Below are positions 58,131-64,000 of a DNA stretch of 64,000 bases, piece after piece (the first letter of the stretch is position 1; every line of letters starts with the position of its first letter). Location of the stretch: positions 137,001-201,000 of the forward strand of contig CAJNDS010002789.1 in assembly GCA_905221605.1 (NCBI GenBank). Reading direction: 5' to 3'. Under the pieces are notes generated by a model. That model had not been told where the DNA came from. It was given only the letters and a program-made list of their open reading frames with translations, and ran no database searches. Position numbers and translations under genes: made by a program. Origin of the DNA: Symbiodinium natans (taxonomy: Eukaryota > Sar > Dinophyceae > Suessiales > Symbiodiniaceae).

Positions 58131-58367
58131 AACGCCTCAGCGCCACAAGCACAGGACAAAGATCCATGACACCATGAGAAGATATGAGAAGCCTAGAATC
58201 TCTAGAGCGCCAAGCCGAGGGACGATCTCCAACTGCAAAACGCGTGGATGTACTGGGGGAATCGCTTGAGACTGCAGTGCCGTTCAGGGCAGCCTGTTCC
58301 TGGAATGTTGACATGCATATACAAGTCGACCACGCAGACTCCGGCTGACAAGCACAAAGCTTTGTGT

Positions 58368-59748
58368 TCAGGCAGCTGCCATTTCGAGTTGTAGAAGCTC
58401 TTCCTCCAGCTGCTGCAGCTCCTCGTCTTCGTCCGACTTGGATTGAATGGCCTCGTCATTGCTGTTGTTTCAGCAGATTTATGAATGATGAGTTTCGCCC
58501 ATGGGCTGCAGGTAACGCATTGTGGCATGGTGCCACAGTGCCACGTATTTCCCCCCGGCCAAAAAAATCGCCTGCCTGGTCTGGCACACTGTCCGGACCA
58601 TCCTTTATCTCCAACTCCGGCACAGACTCCTACAAACTCTAGAAGTGGCCTGTTGCTCGCATTTCTGCGAAATGACATGAAGCACTCCTCTGCAAAAACC
58701 CGCTGCTTCAAGGCTCTGCACATGGCAATGCGCTCTGTCTGCGAATGCTTCGCTTCCGATGCATCTATCTGCTGGCCTGGGCAAGGAACGCTTGTGATCG
58801 GGCAACTGCAAGAAAATTGAATTCGAGTCCATGCTGCGACGAGCTGCGACGAGCTCCAACATCGCGAACCAACCGGGCACGATCAGCACGCCCGACTGCA
58901 AGTGTCTCGATGTGCTCCAGCGCCGTCTTTGCCTCTGCGTATCGTCCTTCGTGGGCTCCGTGGGCTGACAATTTTTGGAGTCCGCAGCGTCTGAAACACC
59001 ATTCATTGCTTTTCGTACTCTCTGTAGCTTTGCAACACCAAGAGTCCTAAGCCTTCCAATGCGCAGGCACGCCGAAACCATGCTTTGTGGTCCTGCTCGC
59101 ATCTACTTGGCAGATGCACCAACCACAAAGACCGACAGGTGAAAACTGGCCTCATCGTCTATCGAAAGGGCATCGTCTGACGCTCGCAGGGCGTCTGACC
59201 AATGCCCAAGTCGGATAGCCGCCTGCACATGCCCATTGAGCCAGACTTAGACTCACGTCTTGACCACATCTTGCACTGTGGGCCTGCGCTATGTTCTTGA
59301 GCAAAATGCAGTGCAAACCGTTGACCATTGTATTTCCTTGCAGGCGAAACTTTGTTTCCAAGGCGACCGCATACAGTCAAGGCAAGCTGATATCATCCGA
59401 TATCTGTCCTGCATCTCCTTCGGGTAGCCTTTTTCGGTACAGATGAGCTTCTGCTTCGCACCAGCTACGAAAGGCTTCCTCGACGGCACCTTACATGAGA
59501 CGAGATGACACGAGAAGCCCATCTGCGCGTCATCTGCAAAGTCACACCAAAGAACTTGCAAGCCTTTGGCACCTTCGTGCCACTCGATGTACCCATCTTT
59601 TCGGAGCTTCTGCGCCTGGTTCATGAGCTTCGCCATTGTGTCGGAATCCACGACCACTGGCGTTGATCGCTCTTCCTCTTGCTTGACGTTTGCGTTTGCT
59701 AGCATTCGGTCCTTCGCACGTGCCTGTCGCAAGGATGCACTTTTCGGA

Positions 59749-59787
<39 letters not shown>

Positions 59788-59942
59788 AAAAAAGAAAGAC
59801 AACAACACCCCACAGCCGATGGGTTCTTCTCAACTGCCATCTGGAGTGCACTGTACTCTTCGAGCAGCTGGTCTGCTGCTTGAGGACCGCCCTCTTCAAG
59901 CTTGACTCGCAGCGACTGGAACTGGTGCACCTGAGGCTTCTG
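58368..59942 (-). CDS. TPR protein with acidic C-terminal coiled coil
   Basis: Probable co-chaperone-like scaffold. ATG at 59942 (MQKPQVHQFQSLRVKLEEGG); a middle exon contains VVDSDTMAKLMNQAQKL and DGYIEWHEGAKGLQVLWCDF (about 59660-59520). Then a TPR array: AAIRLGHWSDALRASDDALS to IDDE (ends 59151), DHKAWFRRACALEGLG (59092-59047), RYAEAKTALEHIETLA (from 58946). The exons join across a GC and a GA donor to give canonical TPR spacing (KAWFRRA..ALEGLGRYAEA). The tail SDEDEELQQLEEELLQLEMA ends in stop TGA at 58368. A GA/A tract occupies the first intron. The N-terminal exons could belong to a separate short gene; the TPR part is firm, its partner unknown. Confidence 0.7.
59754..59798. repeat. (GA)n followed by A-rich tract
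   Basis: Purine run in the intron between the first two exons proposed for the TPR gene. Confidence 0.9.
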
Positions 59943-60009
59943 CATTGTGCTGGCATGTGCTGGCCACACGCCGTGGTCTTACTATCAGTCTGAGCGCGCG
60001 ACCTGGTCT

Positions 60010-60529
60010 GGTCTCTGTAAAACTTCACTTAACGGAAGCTGCTGCGCACGGGCCAGTCTCAAGCTGCTTGTCAACGCAATCTCCGTGATCTTGTATTTCC
60101 TCAGTACATGCTCCGGGCGGGAAAATGACGGTAATGTGCACGCCACCCGAATGCAAAACATTGGCGCTGTGCGACACAGTGCAGTACAAAAGTCAAGATG
60201 GGCATAACCTGCCGCTTGATACTCGGAGGGCACGCTTCCAGTTCAGAAGCCAACTCTTCGCGCACAATGTTTGCCAGCTCAACTTGTTCGTATTGACGGA
60301 GCCAGACGTTGCGCCGCTTCATCCAGTGCTGCTCAGATCTGAGAATGGCCTTCGCATACGGCTTTCGGGACGCGTTGTCCCAAAATTCTTGGTGTGTCTC
60401 GTCCAACAGAAGATTCGGGTTGACCCGTGGGTCGACTTTTTCAAGCTCAAGTTGTTCCAGCATCCACTCTCTCGTCCAATGGTCTGGAATCTTTGGATAT
60501 CCCAGAGCGTCGAACTCTTTCTGGGACAT
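60010..60529 (-). CDS. Unidentified conserved-looking protein
   Basis: Begins at a true ATG: MSQKEFDALGYPKIPDHWTR, then EWMLEQLELEKVDPRVNPNL, ETHQEFWDNASRKPYAKAIL and EQVELANIVREELASELEAC in one exon (60529 to about 60210), followed by a second exon, HVLRKYKITEIALTSSLRLA (about 60115-60020). The helical, Trp-rich sequence is clearly coding but matches nothing I know. A possible 5' exon (MVMVDRVDDGSASAAADMGP, about 60727) lies upstream. Plus-strand frames over the same bases are shadows. Confidence 0.55.
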
Positions 60530-61387
60530 ATGTCCTTGGAGCTCGGGTCATTTGAAGAGTTACAGACAGTTCATGGGGATGTGTTTAGCCATCTCTCGTT
60601 CCGGCCTAGATCCCGGCTTAGCTCTAGACCTTGCAGTAGACCCGTGTTGCATCAGGACACCCTGAAAGGGGCCCATGTCGGCGGCCGCAGAAGCAGAGCC
60701 GTCATCAACGCGATCCACCATCACCATGGCTACTACCGGCTACTACCGAATTGCGGATGCCAAGTCTTGCCTAGGGAACACTTGTTGCCATGAATCTGAG
60801 CATGTGCGAGCGCGGAACCTGCGCGAGCTCTTGTCCACAAGCTGCTTTGCTGGAGTGGGCAATTTCGACCGGTCATCCAAGGCAAGAGCAAAAAAAACAC
60901 GTCTGTGCTCACCTCCACAAACCGAAGCTCCTGGCCTTTGGATCCATTGGCGCGAGGAAAAGGCAGAACCACAACTTTTGGGCAACTGGACTCCTCGAGA
61001 CTTTTTGAATATATATGTCTTAGGAAAACGACCCTGCCTTACCATAACCTGGCGTTTTTCCCTACCTCAGACCTCAGGTTGCAGTAAAAGAACACAGATG
61101 AGTTGCTTTTAGCCGATGTTTGCCAGACTCACCCACTCATGTGACCAGCAACATGTGAGCTGGGCTGGGCCTCAGAAGCCAGAAGCAACTTGGAACACAA
61201 GTTCACAGTGGACAGTGCCCTGTTCACACTCGCACACTCACGAAGAAAATTTAGCTCACAAGATCTCACAAATCGTGTAACTGCACGCAACTGGCACACG
61301 TCCTGCGCAGCCCTAGCTGACAATAAAATATGCACCGACGCTTCAGCAGAGAAATGCGTGCTTATTTTCAGCGATGCCAGATGCCAG

Positions 61388-62080
61388 CTACTCATACTCT
61401 GGCCCACGCATTCGTTTAGCTTCTTGTTCCAACTCCTTTCTCCGAAGATCCTGTGGAAGCCGTCGTCGCATCACTGCTCCTGCGGTGACTGCATCGGGGC
61501 CAAACCATCTCTTCATCAGCCATTCGAATGCTGCAGGGAAGGCGGATTGCAGAATGGCGTTGGCCTCTCGGGCTGTCATTCTAGACTCGCTGAATCTGTC
61601 CATGTGTGGCATGAGGTTTGTTCTGCTCGGAGCTCCGACTCCAAACTCAATGCGGAGCGGCTGTTCGACACTTTTTTGGCCTGGGCGGAACTGAGGGCAC
61701 AAGGATTCTAGTACCGGTTTTGCCCAAGCTGGTGCTTTGCGAGGGCCTTCGGTAACCGCAAACTTTCCGCACGACTTCCGTGATTCGGCGTGAGCGATCA
61801 CAAAATGCTCGGGAGAACGAACCCCAACATACTTGAGACATTGCTTCGCAGCCATGGGCGCAGATGATGACCCCGCAACCGAGTCGTGCCAAAGCCTGCA
61901 TAGGACAATGCCACTCCCATGTTCTGCGAAATCTGCCAGTGCTGCACTGGTTGGGCGCCACGGGCCAAAACCATGAGCTTCTGCGACGTGTTCCACAAAT
62001 GCACGGCCAACATGAGCTCTGAGAAAGGGAAACTCTGAGGATAGCGAGCCGCCTAAGCCAATGACGCAGCGCTGCACCAT
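61388..62080 (-). CDS. Divergent peptidyl-tRNA hydrolase (Pth)-like protein, intronless
   Basis: A 230-codon ORF from a true ATG. The overall plan follows bacterial/organellar Pth, which frees tRNA from stalled peptidyl-tRNA: VIGLGGSLSSEF in place of VGLGNPGxxY, RAHVGRAFVEHVAE in place of TRHNxGxxxVDxLAE, LKYVGVRSPEHFVIAHAES in place of F..ppeevlVvHDELD, GKFAV, and RIEFGVGAPSRTNLMPHM in place of RIGIGRPxxxxxVxxYVL. His23 keeps the catalytic His; the Asn of GLGNPG and the Asp of HDELD are replaced (Gly, Ala), so hydrolase activity is doubtful. The C-terminal tail RRKELEQEAKRMRGPE is charged. No intron, in contrast to most neighbours. Family assignment is by pattern only. Confidence 0.55.
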   Translation of the reverse strand: MVQRCVIGLGGSLSSEFPFLRAHVGRAFVEHVAEAHGFGPWRPTSAALADFAEHGSGIVLCRLWHDSVAGSSSAPMAAKQCLKYVGVRSPEHFVIAHAESRKSCGKFAVTEGPRKAPAWAKPVLESLCPQFRPGQKSVEQPLRIEFGVGAPSRTNLMPHMDRFSESRMTAREANAILQSAFPAAFEWLMKRWFGPDAVTAGAVMRRRLPQDLRRKELEQEAKRMRGPEYE

Positions 62081-63165
62081 GGCAAAATTCCAAAGCTGAG
62101 GCGAATGGAGGCCAACTCAAGAGACGTAGGCTCTGCTCTAACTTTGCGTCTCCTGTAGGTAAATCTTAACTAACAGTGCACATACTCGAAACACCTGGTG
62201 CCTATGTTCAAGCTCCGGCCACATTTTGCGGTTCATCAGTGGCAAGGTTTCCAAGCCTAAGAGCAGAGGACGAAGAAGATGGCAAGCACCTGCTCTTGAA
62301 TAAGTCGAATAAACGACATGAAAAGCGCAAGACTTGGAGAAAGTCTTGATTCTTGGATTGCTCTGGCTTGCCTAATCCCGATCACAGGGAAAAGAAAGGC
62401 TGACTCCGGCAAAAAGTTCCTCAAAATGAGCCTTGAGGCAAACAAAGTAGGCCACGACGCTTCGCCACATGAGGTTCATACAAACTTTTTTCCTGAATTA
62501 AGCCGGCAGAGCAGTAGCGGAACCACGGCACCGCGGAATCGGACTGAGATGTCCTCGCTGGTCTCTGCACTGCTGCAAAGGCAGCTATTCAGCCTGCCAG
62601 ATTCAAAAACGTGGCCAGCACATGCTGTGCACATGCTATGCACATGCTGTGCACATGCTCCACACGCGCTCCGCACATGAAGGCCTGCAAGGGTAGCGGG
62701 GTCGCAGGGGTGACCTGGCAAAAGCACTCCACCAGACATCGCAAATGCCAAGATCAAAAAAGCCAGCAGCATGTTCTGCAAGCGTGAGCAACTGCTGTCT
62801 GCTCCTGCTGTACCCGCATGCTGCCTTCGGGGGTGGGAGAACACCAAATCGAGTCGCCTCAGACAAGTTACGGTACCCTGCACTGTAGCCTACTGCCCTG
62901 CTGTCGGCAAACTTTGGAACTTCTGGGGTGGCCGCTGCACCTTTGGCTGGCGAGTCCTTTCAGCGACCAGTGAGAGACATGCAGCATGCAGCAGCCATGC
63001 AGCAAAGTCGCCTGAAGTGCATGAGATCCATGAGACAGCTGTGGGCCCTCTGGCAAATTGCCTTGGTCTGGCCATCACAAGTTGACGAGCTGCATCTCAT
63101 GCAGACTCCGCACAACTGGGGGCCTAGGGACCGGGCCCAAGAAGGTTGAATTATGGCCTGGACTT
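62081..63165. other. No gene recognised; short tandem repeat
   Basis: Upstream flank of the Pth-like ORF. At 62612-62672 there are about five imperfect copies of GCACATGCT(G/A)T. No conserved motif was seen in the short frames on either strand. Confidence 0.45.
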
Positions 63166-63169
63166 CCTG

Positions 63170-63775
63170 CGTAACTTTGGAGCGGAATGTGGTCCCAGCC
63201 ACTGAAGATCACTGAAGTCGCAGAAACCGCGCCTTTTGAATGCGCCGAGGAAGGCGCCTATAAGCTTCTGAGCAAGATGCGCTAAGCCACTAAGCTGTGT
63301 TTCAACTGCTCTGTCTTCGTTAGTCTCTGCCGACCTTTGGAGAGGTTCGAGTCGGTGAGTCCGACGGTCGCCAGAGAGTCTGAGAGCGCTTACATGCAAA
63401 AGATGTCCAACTCTGATGTCGGAGCACGTGACGTTCCCTGGCTAGCACCTCATCGGCAGAAGTAGGTCCTGAAACTTTCGTCTGGCCAGCACCCCGAGCC
63501 TGACACATCTCATCGCAACTCAGTTCAAAATCCAGCGTGTCCAGGCGCTAAGGTGATCTGAGCACCCGCACATCAGGTGGAACAGGTGGCAAGCCAAGGG
63601 GTTTCGACGAGCTTCCGGGATCTCAGGCCACGGGACTTGAGGGAAAGTTTGCTGTTGCTCATTAGTTTCTCCAACTTTGCTGACGTCGTATCTAATCTCT
63701 TGGGTTTGGATCTACTCCAGTCGTGCACGATCGACGTTCCAGTAAACCTGTCTCTGAGCTCGCTGTCCACGGCTA
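63170..63775 (-). CDS. Unidentified exons
   Basis: Three minus-strand pieces look coding: FTGTSIVHDWSRSKPKRLDT then TSAKLEKLMSNSKLSLKSRG (63740-63640), TLDFELSCDEMCQARGAG (about 63545-63490), and EDRAVETQLSGLAHLAQKLI then GAFLGAFKRRGF (63325-63225). No family is recognised. They may be the 3' part of a gene extending past 64 kb. Confidence 0.35.
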
Positions 63776-64000
63776 CGCTTCAGAAAAACCATGTTACTGC
63801 GGCTTCCTAATGGAACTGTCTTCCTCACTGTCATGAGGACTGGGGTTCAGACTCCCTGGCTCTCCCACCTGTTGCTGCTGATGCAGATGCTTCCGGTACA
63901 CATTAAACTCACTGGCCTGCTCCCAAGCAGCCACCGGCCAATCAGGTGTCGAGCAGCCTGGGCCACGTCAAGGATGAGCCGACTGTTGCCGAATCCAACA

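Noticed and set aside
63345-63370. GGTTCGAGTC resembling a tRNA T-arm
   Set aside because: No acceptor stem, D-arm or anticodon arm could be folded around it.

Overview
The window looks like nuclear DNA of a dinoflagellate, most like Symbiodiniaceae. Four things point there. Conserved eukaryotic genes are cut into exons of about 17-110 nt. Many introns use GC or GA instead of GT at the 5' splice site, always with AG (usually AG|G) at the 3' site. Every gene I can name lies on the minus strand, so this is one long unidirectional gene array. Long stretches between and within genes are microsatellite and homopolymer DNA. No rRNA, tRNA, CRISPR or bacterial-type feature was seen.

Layout, left to right; transcription runs right to left. 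1-10.4 kb: a dynein heavy chain from the stem/linker into AAA1-AAA2, running off the left edge, with two other coding units inside single introns (a ubiquitin-like/DUF4116 ORF and a BART-domain gene). 13.7-15.5 kb: a GT34-type glycosyltransferase. 17.3-20.5 kb: an unidentified many-exon gene or genes. 20.6-23.3 kb: an omega-amidase/NIT2-like nitrilase. 27.6-28.6 kb: an intronless AlkB-like dioxygenase with a CxxC pair. 29.8-31.6 kb: NSUN5-type rRNA m5C methyltransferase. 31.6-36.1 kb: repeat-dominated DNA, with a (TTC)n tract and three copies of a near-palindromic 24-mer. 36.2-38.9 kb: a voltage-gated cation channel with EF-hands. 43-45 kb: a charged coiled-coil gene. 45.9-46.6 kb: a TUTase/non-canonical poly(A) polymerase-like ORF. 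48.0-50.8 kb: BBS5 in more than 20 exons. 51.4-53.4 kb: a GDSL/SGNH esterase with a roughly 750-bp (TGCGTG)n microsatellite in one intron. 54.4-55.6 kb: an F-box/WD40-like ORF. 57.2-60.5 kb: an unidentified gene, a TPR protein and another unidentified gene. 61.4-62.1 kb: a divergent peptidyl-tRNA hydrolase-like ORF. 63.2-63.8 kb: unidentified exons.

The genes do not form one pathway. Dynein, BBS5 and possibly the BART-domain protein point to a flagellum; NSUN5, the AlkB-like and Pth-like proteins point to RNA/translation. Two gene architectures are interleaved: exon-shattered genes (dynein, BBS5, NIT2, channel, GDSL, TPR) and long uninterrupted ORFs (AlkB-like, Pth-like, DUF4116, F-box/WD40, TUTase-like), the latter as expected of retroposed mRNAs. 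Exon joins were made by eye from translated frames and remembered family motifs. Edges given to the base were read from the sequence; those marked 'about' were not resolved.
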